Part shown: positions 35,369-45,758 of the stretch, in pieces
Position numbering within the stretch: position 1 is the stretch's first letter
Layout: each line of letters starts with the position of its first letter
Translations under genes and position numbers: made by a program
Source of the DNA: Enterobacter wuhouensis
GTDB lineage: Bacteria; Pseudomonadota; Gammaproteobacteria; Enterobacterales; Enterobacteriaceae
Assembly (NCBI RefSeq): GCF_004331265.1
Contig: NZ_SJOO01000008.1
Location: forward strand, 1-64,000
Direction of reading: 5' to 3'
Length of the DNA stretch: 64,000 nt
The notes under the pieces: model-generated
What the model saw: the letters and a program-made list of their open reading frames with translations, nothing else
What the model was told of the DNA's origin: nothing
Databases searched by the model: none

Positions 35369-36835
35369 ATGGTTTCAGAAACTAAAACCACAGAAGCGCC
35401 CGCGCTACGTCGCGAACTTAAGGCGCGTCACCTGACGATGATCGCTATCGGCGGTTCAATCGGTACAGGTCTTTTCGTTGCCTCTGGCGCAACGATTTCG
35501 GCAGCAGGCCCGGGCGGGGCACTTTTCTCTTATATGCTGATTGGCCTGATGGTGTACTTCCTGATGACCAGTCTGGGCGAACTGGCGGCGTACATGCCGG
35601 TGTCCGGCTCGTTTTCCACCTACGGCCAAAAATACGTTGAAGAAGGCTTCGGCTTCGCGCTGGGCTGGAACTACTGGTACAACTGGGCGGTGACCATCGC
35701 CGTTGACCTGGTCGCTGCGCAGCTGGTGATGAACTGGTGGTTCCCGGATACGCCGGGCTGGATCTGGAGCGCACTGTTCCTTGCCGTCATCTTCCTGCTG
35801 AACTACATCTCCGTGCGCGGCTTCGGCGAAGCTGAATACTGGTTCTCTTTAATTAAAGTGGCTACCGTCATCATCTTTATCGTTGTCGGCGTGGCGATGA
35901 TCGTGGGTATTTTCAAAGGGGCCGAACCTGCCGGATGGAGTAACTGGACGATAGGCGATGCGCCGTTTGCCGGGGGCTTCTCGGCGATGATTGGCGTGGC
36001 AATGATCGTTGGCTTCTCCTTCCAGGGCACCGAGCTTATCGGTATCGCCGCCGGTGAGTCTGAAAACCCGGAGAAGAACATTCCGCGCGCGGTGCGTCAG
36101 GTGTTCTGGCGTATCCTGCTGTTCTATGTGTTCGCCATCCTGATTATCAGCCTGATCATTCCGTATACCGATCCGAGCCTGCTGCGCAACGATGTGAAAG
36201 ACATCAGCGTCAGCCCGTTCACGCTGGTCTTCCAGCACGCGGGCCTGCTCTCGGCTGCAGCGGTGATGAACGCGGTGATCCTGACGGCGGTGCTGTCGGC
36301 GGGTAACTCCGGTATGTATGCGTCCACCCGTATGCTCTACACCCTGGCCTGCGACGGTAAAGCGCCGCGTATCTTTGCCAAACTGTCGCGTGGGGGCGTC
36401 CCGCGCAACGCGCTGTATGCGACCACGGTGATTGCGGGTCTGTGCTTCCTGACCTCCATGTTCGGCAACCAGACGGTGTACCTGTGGCTGCTGAATACCT
36501 CCGGCATGACGGGCTTTATCGCCTGGCTGGGGATTGCCATCAGCCACTACCGCTTCCGTCGCGGCTACGTGATGCAGGGTCATGACCTGAACAACCTGCC
36601 GTACCGCTCAGGATTCTTCCCGCTGGGGCCGATTTTTGCCTTCATTCTGTGCCTGATTATTACCCTGGGACAGAACTATGAAGCCTTCCTTGCGGATTCC
36701 ATTGACTGGGGCGCGGTGACGGCCACCTACATTGGTATTCCGCTGTTCCTGATCATCTGGTTTGGCTACAAGCTGACGAAAGGAACCCGCTTCGTTCGCT
36801 ACGGTGAAATGGATTTCCCGGAACGATTTAAATAA
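35369..36835 (+). CDS. lysP: Lysine-specific permease LysP
   Basis: Encodes 488 residues, one fewer than E. coli LysP. It is an amino-acid/polyamine/organocation transporter of twelve segments: the first has IAIGGSIGTGLFVASGAT, and GFSFQGTELIGIAAGESENP is the conserved loop in segment 6. It takes up L-lysine with protons and in E. coli also restrains the CadC sensor. It is monocistronic with a terminator 20 bases after the stop. Confidence 0.96.
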   Translation: MVSETKTTEAPALRRELKARHLTMIAIGGSIGTGLFVASGATISAAGPGGALFSYMLIGLMVYFLMTSLGELAAYMPVSGSFSTYGQKYVEEGFGFALGWNYWYNWAVTIAVDLVAAQLVMNWWFPDTPGWIWSALFLAVIFLLNYISVRGFGEAEYWFSLIKVATVIIFIVVGVAMIVGIFKGAEPAGWSNWTIGDAPFAGGFSAMIGVAMIVGFSFQGTELIGIAAGESENPEKNIPRAVRQVFWRILLFYVFAILIISLIIPYTDPSLLRNDVKDISVSPFTLVFQHAGLLSAAAVMNAVILTAVLSAGNSGMYASTRMLYTLACDGKAPRIFAKLSRGGVPRNALYATTVIAGLCFLTSMFGNQTVYLWLLNTSGMTGFIAWLGIAISHYRFRRGYVMQGHDLNNLPYRSGFFPLGPIFAFILCLIITLGQNYEAFLADSIDWGAVTATYIGIPLFLIIWFGYKLTKGTRFVRYGEMDFPERFK

Positions 36836-36855
36836 TAACCGCACGTCCTCTCTTC

Positions 36856-36882
36856 AGCCCGCTCATTCGAGCGGGCTTTTTT
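36856..36882 (+). terminator. Terminator of lysP
   Basis: AGCCCGCTC and GAGCGGGCT pair around ATTC (approximately), followed by TTTTT. Confidence 0.88.
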
Positions 36883-36923
36883 GTCTCCACAGTATGAAGA
36901 ACGGATATATTTATTAACAATTA

Positions 36924-36943
36924 AATTGATAATAGTTATCGTT
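36924..36943. promoter_or_regulatory. Fur box upstream of cirA
   Basis: The core TGATAATAGTTATCG fits the 7-1-7 Fur pattern (TGATAAT-N-ATTATCA) with two mismatches. It lies about 120 bases before cirA, a known iron-repressed gene. Confidence 0.75.
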
Positions 36944-37062
36944 TGCTTTATCGTTACGGGAAAATGAGTAGGTACCCGACCGGCCAGAGAAGCAGGCGGG
37001 CAGAAACACATTGTGAGTAATAATTATCTGATTTAGTTGTATTTACCTCATGGAGATATGGA

Positions 37063-39033
37063 ATGTTTAGGTTGAATCCCATCGTCAGGGGAGGGCTTTG
37101 TGCATCCGCAATGTCCCTGGCACTGCCTGTCATCGCTGCGGAATCCGGCGACACAATGGTTGTAACGGCCTCCGCGACCGAGCAAAACCTGAAAGACGCA
37201 CCGGCGAGCATCAGCGTCATCACCCAGGAAGATTTGCAGCGTAAACCCGTTCAGAACCTGAAAGATGTGTTACAGGATGTGCCGGGCGTACAGCTCACTG
37301 ACGAAGGTGACAACCGCAAAGGGGTAAGTATTCGCGGTCTGGACAGCAGCTATACGCTGATCCTGGTTGACGGCAAGCGCGTTAACTCCCGCAACGCCGT
37401 ATTCCGCCATAATGATTTTGACCTGAACTGGGTGCCGGTTGACGCCATTGAGCGTATCGAAGTGGTGCGCGGACCGATGTCTTCCCTCTACGGCTCCGAC
37501 GCCCTAGGCGGCGTGGTCAACATTATTACCAAAAAAATCGGCCAGAAATGGACCGGAACCCTGAGTGCCGATTCCACTATTCAGGAACACCGCGATCGCG
37601 GTGATACCAACAACGGCCAGTTCTACACCAGCGGCCCGCTGGTCGATGGCGTGCTGGGGCTTAAGGCCTACGGCAGCGTCTCTAAGCGCGAAAAAGACGA
37701 TCAGCAAAAATCCTCTTCCACCGCGACCGGTGAAACGCCGCGCATTGAGGGCTTCACCAGCCGCGATGCCAACGTTGAATTCGCCTGGACGCCGACGGAA
37801 AACCACGACTTCACCGCGGGCTATGGCTTTGACCGGCAGGATCGCGAATCCGATTCCCTCGACAAAAACCGTCTTGAGCGTCAGAACTACTCCCTCAGCC
37901 ACAACGGCCGCTGGGACGTGGGCAACAGCGAGCTGAAGGTCTACGGCGAGAAGGTCGATAACAAAAACCCGGGTAACAGCAGTCCGATCACCTCCGAGAG
38001 CAACGCGGTGGATGGGAAATACATCCTCCCGCTCGGCGAAATCAACCAGATGCTGACCTTCGGCGGCGAGTGGCGCCACGACAAGCTGAAGGACCCCGTT
38101 AACCTGACGGGCGGCTCCAGCAGCACGACCTCGGCAAGCCAGTACGCGCTGTTCCTGGAAGATGAGTGGCGTATCTTTGAACCTCTGGCGCTGACAACCG
38201 GCATCCGTATGGATGACCATGAAACCTATGGCGATCACTGGAGCCCGCGCGCCTATCTGGTCTACAACGCGACCGATACCGTAACGGTGAAAGGCGGCTG
38301 GGCGACCGCGTTTAAGGCCCCGTCTCTGCTGCAGCTTAGCCCGGACTGGGTGACCGGCTCGTGCCGCGGCGCCTGTGAAATTGTGGGTAACCCGGATCTG
38401 AAACCAGAAACCAGCGAAAGCTTTGAGCTCGGACTGTACTACAGCGGGGAAGAGGGCTGGTTAGAGGGCGTCCAGGCCAGCATTACCACCTTCCAGAACG
38501 ATGTGGATGACCGCATCAGCATCAGCCGTACGGCCAATGTGAATCAGGCGCAAAGCTACCCGAACTACGTCGGGCTGAATGCCGACGGCGAGCCTATTTT
38601 CCGGTATTACAACGTCAACAAGGCGCGCATCCGCGGGGTGGAAACCGAGGTGAAGTTCCCGGTTGCCGAAGACTGGAAGGTGACGCTGAACTACACCTAT
38701 AACGACGGGCGTGACATCAGCAACGGCGGCAACAAACCGCTGTCCGAACTGCCGTTCCACACCGCCAACGGAACCGTTGACTGGAAGGCAACGCAGGACT
38801 GGTCCTTCTACGTGCAGGGCAACTATAAGGGCGAGAAACGCGCGCTGACCAGCGGCGAACCGACGCCGGGCGGCTACGTGATCTGGAATACCGGTGCGGC
38901 ATGGCAGGTAACGAAAGCGGTTAAGCTGCGCGCGGGCGTGCAGAACCTGCTGGATAAAGATCTGAGCCGTGACGATTACAGCTACACGGAAGATGGCCGT
39001 CGCTACTTTGTGGGCGTGGATTATAAGTTCTGA
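37063..39033 (+). CDS. cirA: Catecholate siderophore/colicin I receptor CirA
   Basis: Encodes 656 residues (E. coli 663). A signal peptide of about 26 residues is followed by the TonB box DTMVVTAS, a plug domain (residues about 45-150, including PGVQLTDEG and [20 protein letters not shown]), and a 22-strand barrel ending in Phe (VGVDYKF). It imports linear catecholates such as dihydroxybenzoylserine, and admits colicin I and some siderophore-conjugated antibiotics. It sits after a Fur box and is followed by a terminator at 39052-39078. Confidence 0.95.
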   Translation: MFRLNPIVRGGLCASAMSLALPVIAAESGDTMVVTASATEQNLKDAPASISVITQEDLQRKPVQNLKDVLQDVPGVQLTDEGDNRKGVSIRGLDSSYTLILVDGKRVNSRNAVFRHNDFDLNWVPVDAIERIEVVRGPMSSLYGSDALGGVVNIITKKIGQKWTGTLSADSTIQEHRDRGDTNNGQFYTSGPLVDGVLGLKAYGSVSKREKDDQQKSSSTATGETPRIEGFTSRDANVEFAWTPTENHDFTAGYGFDRQDRESDSLDKNRLERQNYSLSHNGRWDVGNSELKVYGEKVDNKNPGNSSPITSESNAVDGKYILPLGEINQMLTFGGEWRHDKLKDPVNLTGGSSSTTSASQYALFLEDEWRIFEPLALTTGIRMDDHETYGDHWSPRAYLVYNATDTVTVKGGWATAFKAPSLLQLSPDWVTGSCRGACEIVGNPDLKPETSESFELGLYYSGEEGWLEGVQASITTFQNDVDDRISISRTANVNQAQSYPNYVGLNADGEPIFRYYNVNKARIRGVETEVKFPVAEDWKVTLNYTYNDGRDISNGGNKPLSELPFHTANGTVDWKATQDWSFYVQGNYKGEKRALTSGEPTPGGYVIWNTGAAWQVTKAVKLRAGVQNLLDKDLSRDDYSYTEDGRRYFVGVDYKF

Positions 39034-39051
39034 TGAGGCCAGGGTGAAAGC

Positions 39052-39078
39052 AAAACGGCAACGTAAGTTGCCGTTTTT
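39052..39078. terminator. Terminator of cirA
   Basis: AAAACGGCAAC-GTAA-GTTGCCGTTTTT, symmetric and usable on both strands. The frmB/yeiG gene converges from the right. Confidence 0.88.
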
Positions 39079-39088
39079 AGTGTTTGTT

Positions 39089-39121
39089 CCCTCTCCCTGT
39101 GGGAGAGGGTCAGGGTGAGGG
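39089..39121. repeat. Dispersed palindromic repeat, short copy C
   Basis: CCCTCTCCCTGTGGGAGAGGG followed by TCAGGGTGAGGG: one palindrome plus the GGGTGAGGG arm of the family seen at 35151. Confidence 0.8.
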
Positions 39122-39144
39122 CATCAGAGCGCACACACTCGCAC

Positions 39145-39972
39145 TTACCCGAACAAATGCTCCGCATGGAAGCGGAGATGATCCTCAATAAAGGACGCCA
39201 TAAAGTAATAGCTGTGGTCGTATCCCGGCTGAATGCGCAGCGTCAGCGGCCAGTCCTTCTGGCGCGCGGCTTCGGCAAACACCGCGGGCTGTAGCTGCCC
39301 GGCGAGAAACTGATCCGCATCGCCCTGATCGATAAGCATCGGGATCGCATTCCCGGCATGGCTTGCCAGCATCAGGGCACAGCTGTCCCATTCCTGCCAC
39401 GTTTGCTCATCATTTCCAAGATAGTGCGTAAACGCTTTCTGTCCCCACGGCACCTGAGAAGGGTTCACGATCGGCGCAAAAGCCGACACGCTGACGTATT
39501 TCCCTGGGTTTTTCAGCGCCATGATTAACGCGCCATGTCCGCCCATAGAGTGCCCGCTAATCGCGCAGCGGTCGCTCACCGCGAATTCAGAGTGAACCAG
39601 CGCAGGCAGCTCGTCGCGAATATAGTCATACATGCGGTAGTGGCTCGCCCACGGCTGCTCGGTGGCATTCAGATAGAAACCGGCGCCTTTACCTAAATCG
39701 TACCCGGCATCGTCGGCCACATCATCGCCGCGCGGGCTGGTGTCGGGCATAACCAGCGCAATGCCCAGCTCGGCCGCAACACGCTGCGCGCCCGCTTTGG
39801 TGGTGAAGTTTTCGTCATTACAGGTCAGGCCGGAAAGCCAGAACAGAACCGGCGGATTGTCCGTCGGCGGCAGAAAAATGCTGAACGTCATGGCACAGTT
39901 CAGAACGGTGGAGTCGTGCCGCCAGCGCTGCTGTCGACCTTCAAAACAACGGTGCTCTTCGAGCAGTTCCAT
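39145..39972 (-). CDS. yeiG: S-formylglutathione hydrolase YeiG
   Basis: Encodes 275 residues of the esterase D family. The nucleophile is Ser142 in [10 protein letters not shown], with the Asp in [10 protein letters not shown] and the His in PGYDHSYYF completing the triad. It hydrolyses S-formylglutathione to glutathione and formate in formaldehyde detoxification; E. coli YeiG has this activity alongside FrmB. Its place between cirA and folE matches E. coli yeiG. No frm genes adjoin it. Confidence 0.94.
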   Translation of the reverse strand: MELLEEHRCFEGRQQRWRHDSTVLNCAMTFSIFLPPTDNPPVLFWLSGLTCNDENFTTKAGAQRVAAELGIALVMPDTSPRGDDVADDAGYDLGKGAGFYLNATEQPWASHYRMYDYIRDELPALVHSEFAVSDRCAISGHSMGGHGALIMALKNPGKYVSVSAFAPIVNPSQVPWGQKAFTHYLGNDEQTWQEWDSCALMLASHAGNAIPMLIDQGDADQFLAGQLQPAVFAEAARQKDWPLTLRIQPGYDHSYYFMASFIEDHLRFHAEHLFG

Positions 39973-40110
39973 GCAGGGCTCCTTTAAACGTATTGCTATT
40001 CACACAATCCATAATACAGAGTTTTCATTGACCTGTGAGTAACTTTCACTTCCCCCTTGCGGTCAGATGCTGCATCATAAATTTACTTTTCTTTAACATT
40101 TGGAGCGGTC

Positions 40111-41259
40111 ATGGCGCTGCGTATCGCGCTCAGCGGATTTGTGGTTCTGGTGGTGGCGATGGGGATAGGGCGCTTTGCCTTTACGCCTCAGGTGCCGCTG
40201 ATGATTGCCGCCGGGCAACTCACGCTTACCAGCGCGGGTCTGGTGGCGGCGATGAACTATCTGGGCTATCTGGTGGGGGCGTGGGATGCCATGCGCGCTC
40301 ACCGTTTTGTGGAAACACGCCTCTGGCTGGGTATCTTTGGCGCCGTAGCGCTGACGCTGCTCTCGGCGGCTGCTGACAATGCGGTCATACACGGATTGCT
40401 GCGCTTTGTGATTGGCTGCATGAGCGGGTGGTCAATGGTGCTAATTGCCGCTTGGACCAACGAACGGCTGGGGCAACTGGGTAAACCTGGACTCAGCGCC
40501 GCCGTGTTTGCCGGGCCGGGGGCTGGTATCGCCCTCAGCGGGCTGCTTGCCGTCTACATTCAGGCGAGGTCACTCTCTGCCGGAGCGGCATGGCAAATCT
40601 ACGGCGTGCTGGCGCTGGTGCTGGTTGTGCTGGTCGCGCGATACTTGCCGCGTTCAGGCCAGCTGCATCGACCGGGAACAGCGCCGGAACCGCTGGTGCT
40701 GACGACGGATTTAAAGCGCCTGGTCTGGAGCTACAGCCTGGCGGGATTTGGCTATATCCTTCCGGCAACCTTTTTATCACAGATGGCGGCGGCGCGTTTT
40801 CCCGGCAGCCTGTTCGCCCAGTTTGTCTGGCCGATTTTTGGCGCTGCGTCCGTTCTCGGCATTGCGCTGAGTATCGCGCTGCGCCACGCCTCTACCTCTA
40901 ACCGCAGGCTGGCGATCGTGCTCTGGCTACAGGCCGTTGGCGTGCTCGCCGCCTGGCTGCTGCCGGGCGTTGGCGGCTTGCTTATCGGCGGATTGCTGGT
41001 GGGCGGCGGCTTCTTATGTGCCGTGCAGCTCTCTCTTTTATACGGTCGCGAGCTGGCGCCAAACCACACGCGCTATATGGCGGGACTGCTCACCACGGGT
41101 TACGCCATTGGCCAGCTGGTTGGCCCCGTTACTTCGGCGCTTTCAACCTGGCTTACCCATCAGCTGGAGCCCGCGCTGGGGCTGGCCGGCATCGCGCTGT
41201 TTGTCGGCGGGGCGTTAGTCTGGAACCGCCAGGCCGAAAGGCAGCAGCAATTGCAATAA
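40111..41259 (+). CDS. YbfB/YjiJ-family MFS transporter
   Basis: Encodes 382 residues with about twelve hydrophobic segments. The opening MALRIALSGFVVLVVAMGIG followed by RFAFTPQVPLM is typical of the YbfB/YjiJ group of major facilitator proteins (DUF1228). Substrate is unknown. It is not present between yeiG and folE in E. coli K-12, so this is a local insertion relative to that gene order. Start ATG 40111 has GGAG nearby (TTTGGAGCGGTC). It ends 102 bases before folE. Base composition looks like the neighbours, so recent transfer is not evident. Confidence 0.82.
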   Translation: MALRIALSGFVVLVVAMGIGRFAFTPQVPLMIAAGQLTLTSAGLVAAMNYLGYLVGAWDAMRAHRFVETRLWLGIFGAVALTLLSAAADNAVIHGLLRFVIGCMSGWSMVLIAAWTNERLGQLGKPGLSAAVFAGPGAGIALSGLLAVYIQARSLSAGAAWQIYGVLALVLVVLVARYLPRSGQLHRPGTAPEPLVLTTDLKRLVWSYSLAGFGYILPATFLSQMAAARFPGSLFAQFVWPIFGAASVLGIALSIALRHASTSNRRLAIVLWLQAVGVLAAWLLPGVGGLLIGGLLVGGGFLCAVQLSLLYGRELAPNHTRYMAGLLTTGYAIGQLVGPVTSALSTWLTHQLEPALGLAGIALFVGGALVWNRQAERQQQLQ

Positions 41260-41361
41260 TTATCGTCGTGAATACTGGATTATGTGCGCCGCCTCACGCA
41301 CAATGAGCGCACACTTTTGCCACAACGAGGGCAAAAGACGCCACACCTGCAGGAGAAAAGA

Positions 41362-42030
41362 ATGCCATCACTCAGTAAAGAAGCTGCCCTGGTCCATGAA
41401 GCCCTGGTTGCGCGCGGTCTCGAAACGCCGCTGCGTCCACCGGTTCAGGAACTGGATAATGAAACCCGTAAGCGTCTGATTTCCGGGCATATGACCGAGA
41501 TCATGCAACTGCTGAATCTCGATCTGAGCGATGACAGCCTGATGGAGACGCCGCACCGCATCGCAAAAATGTACGTCGATGAGATCTTCTCTGGCCTCGA
41601 TTACGCGAACTTCCCGAAAATCACCGTCATCGAAAACAAGATGAAGGTCGATGAAATGGTAACGGTGCGCGATATCACGCTGACCAGCACCTGCGAGCAT
41701 CACTTCGTGACTATCGATGGTAAGGCTACGGTGGCGTATATTCCAAAAGACACGGTGATTGGTCTCTCCAAGATCAACCGCATCGTGCAGTTCTTCTCCC
41801 AGCGTCCGCAGGTGCAGGAGCGTCTGACGCAGCAGATCCTGACCGCGCTGCAAACCCTGCTGGGCACCAATAACGTGGCGGTTTCTATCGACGCGGTTCA
41901 CTACTGCGTGAAGGCCCGCGGCGTACGCGACGCGACCAGCGCGACCACCACCACCTCTCTGGGCGGCCTGTTTAAGTCGAGCCAGAACACCCGCCAGGAG
42001 TTCCTGCGCGCCGTGCGTCACCACAACTAA
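41362..42030 (+). CDS. folE: GTP cyclohydrolase I (FolE)
   Basis: Encodes 222 residues, the E. coli length, from ATG 41362 with AGGAG upstream; the frame extends upstream without family support. Zinc ligands Cys111 and His114 lie in TSTCEHHF, and the third Cys in [10 protein letters not shown]. It converts GTP to 7,8-dihydroneopterin triphosphate, the first step of tetrahydrofolate synthesis. yeiB follows after 18 bases, as in E. coli. Confidence 0.97.
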   Translation: MPSLSKEAALVHEALVARGLETPLRPPVQELDNETRKRLISGHMTEIMQLLNLDLSDDSLMETPHRIAKMYVDEIFSGLDYANFPKITVIENKMKVDEMVTVRDITLTSTCEHHFVTIDGKATVAYIPKDTVIGLSKINRIVQFFSQRPQVQERLTQQILTALQTLLGTNNVAVSIDAVHYCVKARGVRDATSATTTTSLGGLFKSSQNTRQEFLRAVRHHN

Positions 42031-42048
42031 TAAGACAGGGCAGGGACC

Positions 42049-43206
42049 ATGGAGCGAAACGTCACGCTCGATTTTGTCCGCGGCGTCGCGATCCTCGGTA
42101 TCCTGCTGTTGAACATCAGCGCCTTCGGCCTGCCGAAGGCGGCGTACCTTAATCCCGCCTGGTATGGCGATATCACCCGCAGCGATGCCTGGACGTGGGC
42201 GATCCTCGATCTCTTTGCGCAGGTAAAATTCCTCACCCTCTTTGCGCTGCTCTTTGGCGCAGGGCTTCAGCTGTTACTCAAGCGCGGCACGCGCTGGATC
42301 CAGTCGCGCTTAACGCTGCTGGTCATCCTCGGTTTTATTCACGGTTTGCTCTTCTGGGATGGCGATATTCTGCTGGCCTATGGTTTAGTCGGGCTGATCT
42401 GCTGGCGGCTTATCCGCGATGCGCCCGGCGTGAAAAGTCTGTTTAATACCGGGGTGATGCTGTACGTCATGGGGCTGGCCGTACTGCTGCTGCTGGGGAT
42501 GATCTCCGGTGAGTCGACGAACCGTTCGTGGATACCCGATGCGGCCAACCTGCAGTACGAGCAGTTCTGGAAGCTGAAAGGCGGTACGGAAGCCATCAGC
42601 AATCGTGCGGATATGCTGGGCGATAATCTCCTCGCGCTGGGCGCGCAGTACGGCTGGCAGCTGGCGGGAATGATGCTGATGGGCGCGTCGCTGATGCGCA
42701 CCGGCTGGCTGAAGGGCGAATTCAGCCTGCGCCACTACCGCCGCACCGGGGCAGGGCTGGTGCTGCTGGGCGTGCTGATTAATCTTCCGGCGGTGGTTGC
42801 GCAGTGGCACCTCCAGTGGGATTACCGCTGGTGCGCGTTCCTGCTGCAGGTACCGCGCGAGCTAAGCGCGCCGTTCCAGACTATCGGCTACGCGGCGCTG
42901 ATCTATGGCTTCTGGCCGCAGCTGTCGCGCCTGTGGATCGTCAGCGCGGTGGCCTGCGTTGGCCGCATGGCATTAAGCAACTACATTATGCAGACGCTGA
43001 TCTGCACCATGCTTTTCTATCGATTTGGCCTGTTTATGAAGTTCGACCGCCTGACGCTGCTGGCGTTTGTTGTCCCGGTCTGGATTGTTAACGTGATGTT
43101 TTCCGTTATCTGGCTGCGATTCTTCCGTCAGGGCCCGCTGGAGTGGATGTGGCGACAATTAACCGCACTTGCTTCGGGTGTATCATTGCGTAATACATCC
43201 AGATAA
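42049..43206 (+). CDS. yeiB: DUF418 inner-membrane protein YeiB
   Basis: Encodes 385 residues with about ten hydrophobic segments, equal in length and context to E. coli YeiB. The N-terminus NVTLDFVRGVAILGILLLNI resembles acyltransferase-3-like membrane proteins; the C-terminal DUF418 domain includes GRMALSNYIMQT. Function is unknown. It is co-oriented with and close to folE, and followed by galS after a regulatory gap. Confidence 0.92.
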   Translation: MERNVTLDFVRGVAILGILLLNISAFGLPKAAYLNPAWYGDITRSDAWTWAILDLFAQVKFLTLFALLFGAGLQLLLKRGTRWIQSRLTLLVILGFIHGLLFWDGDILLAYGLVGLICWRLIRDAPGVKSLFNTGVMLYVMGLAVLLLLGMISGESTNRSWIPDAANLQYEQFWKLKGGTEAISNRADMLGDNLLALGAQYGWQLAGMMLMGASLMRTGWLKGEFSLRHYRRTGAGLVLLGVLINLPAVVAQWHLQWDYRWCAFLLQVPRELSAPFQTIGYAALIYGFWPQLSRLWIVSAVACVGRMALSNYIMQTLICTMLFYRFGLFMKFDRLTLLAFVVPVWIVNVMFSVIWLRFFRQGPLEWMWRQLTALASGVSLRNTSR

Positions 43207-43236
43207 CGATCTGGATCACAATCATTAACAAAACGG

Positions 43237-43252
43237 ATGTAAGCGTTTTCAT
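43237..43252. promoter_or_regulatory. GalR/GalS operator upstream of galS
   Basis: ATGTAAGCGTTTTCAT fits the gal operator GTGNAANCGNTTNCAC with only the outermost bases different. Confidence 0.8.
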
Positions 43253-43255
43253 CTG

Positions 43256-43271
43256 TGTGAGCTTCTTCACG
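43256..43271. promoter_or_regulatory. CRP site upstream of galS
   Basis: TGTGAGCTTCTTCACG matches TGTGA-N6-TCACA at 9 of 10 positions. It lies 4 bases after the gal operator. Confidence 0.78.
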
Positions 43272-43361
43272 TAGTCCCCTCTCTCTCGCTGCCAGAATAG
43301 CCACCTTGCTAAACACAGGGGGTGTCTGTGAGCTGCTGCAATCCTTTGAAGGATGGTGAAT

Positions 43362-44384
43362 ATGATCACCATTCGTGACGTCGCCCGTCTGGCGGGCGTT
43401 TCCGTGGCGACCGTTTCTCGCGTGCTGAACAGCAGCGCGCTGGTTAGCCCTGAAACCCGTGAAACCGTAATGAAAGCCGTGACCCAGCTGGGATACCGGC
43501 CAAACGCCAATGCGCAGGCGCTGGCGACGCAGGTCAGCGACACCATCGGCGTGGTGGTGATGGATGTATCTGATGCCTTCTTCGGCGCGCTGGTCAAAGC
43601 CGTGGACGTCGTTGCCCAGCAGCATCATAAATACGTGCTGATCGGCAATAGCTATCACGAGGCTGAAAAAGAGCGTCACGCCATCGAGGTGCTGATTCGC
43701 CAGCGCTGTAACGCCCTGATCGTCCACTCAAAAGCACTCAGCGATGAAGAGCTTTCCGGATTTATGGAGCAGATCCCCGGCATGGTGCTTATCAACCGGA
43801 TTGTGCCGGGCTATGCGCACCGCTGCGTTGGGCTGGATAACGTCAGCGGCGCGATGATGGCGACCCGGATGCTCATCAACAACGGCCATCAGCGCATCGG
43901 TTATCTTGCCTCCAGCCACCGTATTGAAGACGACGAAATGCGTCGGGAAGGGTGGCAAAACGCGCTGAAAGAGCACGGCATCGTGCCGCCTGAGAGCTGG
44001 GTGGGAACCGGTTCGCCGGATATGCAGGGGGGAGAGGCGGCAATGGTCGAGCTGCTGGGGCGCAACCTGCAGCTCTCTGCCGTATTTGCGTACAACGACA
44101 GCATGGCCGCGGGAGCGCTGACGGCGTTGAAAGACAACGGCATTGCTGTGCCGCAGCATTTATCGCTGATTGGCTTCGACGATATCCCCATTGCCCGTTA
44201 CACCGACCCGCAGCTCACCACGGTGCGTTACCCGATAGCCTCCATGGCAAAACTGGCGACAGAGCTGGCGCTACAGGGGGCGGCGGGGCTGTTAGATCCT
44301 GATGCAACTCACTGTTTCATGCCGACTTTAGTGCGTCGCCATTCAGTATCGGGGCGGCAAACTGTGGTTCCGATCACTAACTGA
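43362..44384 (+). CDS. galS: Galactose isorepressor GalS
   Basis: Encodes 340 residues from ATG 43362, placed eight bases after AAGGA; an earlier ATG (43353) overlaps that ribosome site. The N-terminal LacI-type helix-turn-helix reads [20 protein letters not shown], followed by the hinge helix (NANAQALAT) and the sugar-binding core ([20 protein letters not shown]). It represses mglBAC and itself, induced by galactose. A gal operator and a CRP site lie upstream, giving autoregulation. The C-terminal tail is slightly shorter than E. coli GalS (346). Confidence 0.95.
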   Translation: MITIRDVARLAGVSVATVSRVLNSSALVSPETRETVMKAVTQLGYRPNANAQALATQVSDTIGVVVMDVSDAFFGALVKAVDVVAQQHHKYVLIGNSYHEAEKERHAIEVLIRQRCNALIVHSKALSDEELSGFMEQIPGMVLINRIVPGYAHRCVGLDNVSGAMMATRMLINNGHQRIGYLASSHRIEDDEMRREGWQNALKEHGIVPPESWVGTGSPDMQGGEAAMVELLGRNLQLSAVFAYNDSMAAGALTALKDNGIAVPQHLSLIGFDDIPIARYTDPQLTTVRYPIASMAKLATELALQGAAGLLDPDATHCFMPTLVRRHSVSGRQTVVPITN

Positions 44385-44396
44385 TTACACTGCGTG

Positions 44397-44412
44397 ATGT
44401 AACCGTTTTCAA
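44397..44412. promoter_or_regulatory. GalR/GalS operator of mglBAC
   Basis: ATGTAACCGTTTTCAA fits GTGNAANCGNTTNCAC except at the outer bases. It begins 13 bases after the galS stop, about 270 bases before mglB. Confidence 0.8.
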
Positions 44413-44414
44413 TC

Positions 44415-44430
44415 TGTGAGTAAATTCACA
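44415..44430. promoter_or_regulatory. CRP site of mglBAC
   Basis: TGTGAGTAAATTCACA is a perfect match to the CRP consensus TGTGA-N6-TCACA. It abuts the gal operator at 44397-44412, so CRP and GalS would compete or cooperate. Confidence 0.92.
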
Positions 44431-44680
44431 GTATCTTAACAAGGCGCTGACTATGATGTCAGCGTTTTAGGGGCTGAAACGCTATGTAACGGTGATTATT
44501 CACTTTCACTATAGTCAAAGTGCCGCAAACGACGAATAAAACGCATTTCTGGAGCGTTACCGAACACGGAAGATAGAAATTTTATAAGTGAACTTCGGCG
44601 ATCAGTAACGTTTTATTAACACCTGCCCGCCGACCGTTAATTCACAAGAACTACCCTGCATAAAAAAAACCGGAGATACC

Positions 44681-45679
44681 ATGAATAAGAAGGTGTTGAC
44701 TCTGTCTGCTGTAATGGCAAGCATGCTTTTTGGTGCAGCAGCGCACGCTGCGGATACCCGTATTGGCGTGACAATCTATAAATACGACGACAACTTCATG
44801 TCCGTTGTGCGTAAAGCAATCGAGAAAGACGGTAAATCAGCGCCGGACGTTCAGCTGCTGATGAATGATTCCCAGAACGATCAGTCCAAACAGAACGACC
44901 AAATCGACGTTCTGCTGGCGAAAGGCGTAAAAGCACTGGCCATCAACCTGGTTGACCCGGCTGCAGCAGGCACCGTCATTGAGAAAGCGCGTGGCCAGAA
45001 CGTACCTATCGTCTTCTTCAACAAAGAACCTTCCCGTAAAGCGCTGGATAGCTATGACAAAGCGTTCTACGTAGGTACTGATTCCAAAGAATCCGGCATT
45101 ATCCAGGGCGACCTGATTGCTAAGCACTGGGCGGCGAACCCGAACTGGGACCTGAACAAAGACGGTCAGATTCAGTTCGTTCTGCTGAAAGGCGAACCGG
45201 GCCACCCGGATGCCGAAGCACGTACCACCTACGTGATTAAAGAGCTGAACGACAAGGGTCTGAAAACCCAGCAGCTGGCGTTAGATACCGCAATGTGGGA
45301 TACCGCTCAGGCGAAAGACAAGATGGACGCGTGGCTGTCCGGCCCGAACGCGAACAAAATCGAAGTGGTTATCGCCAACAACGATGCGATGGCAATGGGT
45401 GCAGTAGAAGCGCTGAAAGCGCACAACAAATCGTCCATTCCTGTCTTCGGCGTGGATGCCCTGCCGGAAGCCCTGGCGCTGGTGAAGTCTGGCGCAATGG
45501 CCGGTACCGTTCTGAACGATGCTAACAACCAGGCGAAAGCCACCTTCGACCTGGCGAAAAACCTGGCCGACGGTAAAGGTGCTGCTGACGGCACCAGCTG
45601 GAAAATTGAAAACAAAATCGTTCGCGTGCCATACGTGGGCGTAGACCAGTCCAACCTGGCTGAGTTTATCGGTAAATAA
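44681..45679 (+). CDS. mglB: Galactose/glucose-binding periplasmic protein MglB
   Basis: Encodes 332 residues with a 23-residue signal peptide ending AAAHA before ADTRIGV. The mature protein is a two-lobe sugar-binding protein with the calcium loop DLNKDGQIQ, as in E. coli MglB. It captures D-galactose and D-glucose for MglA/MglC and, through Trg, signals chemotaxis. The leader from the CRP/gal sites is long. A hairpin at 45704-45724 separates it from mglA, which usually gives higher MglB output. Confidence 0.97.
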   Translation: MNKKVLTLSAVMASMLFGAAAHAADTRIGVTIYKYDDNFMSVVRKAIEKDGKSAPDVQLLMNDSQNDQSKQNDQIDVLLAKGVKALAINLVDPAAAGTVIEKARGQNVPIVFFNKEPSRKALDSYDKAFYVGTDSKESGIIQGDLIAKHWAANPNWDLNKDGQIQFVLLKGEPGHPDAEARTTYVIKELNDKGLKTQQLALDTAMWDTAQAKDKMDAWLSGPNANKIEVVIANNDAMAMGAVEALKAHNKSSIPVFGVDALPEALALVKSGAMAGTVLNDANNQAKATFDLAKNLADGKGAADGTSWKIENKIVRVPYVGVDQSNLAEFIGK

Positions 45680-45703
45680 GATCTTTGTTTTGTCTTCACT
45701 GGG

Positions 45704-45724
45704 CGCAATTCGTTGCGCCCTTTT
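45704..45724 (+). terminator. mglB-mglA intercistronic hairpin
   Basis: GGGCGCAA-TTCG-TTGCGCCC followed by TTTT is an attenuating terminator or 3'-stabilising hairpin. It would lower mglAC relative to mglB. Confidence 0.8.
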
Positions 45725-45758
45725 ATAACGCGATATGCGAGGCCAACAAGGTATAATT

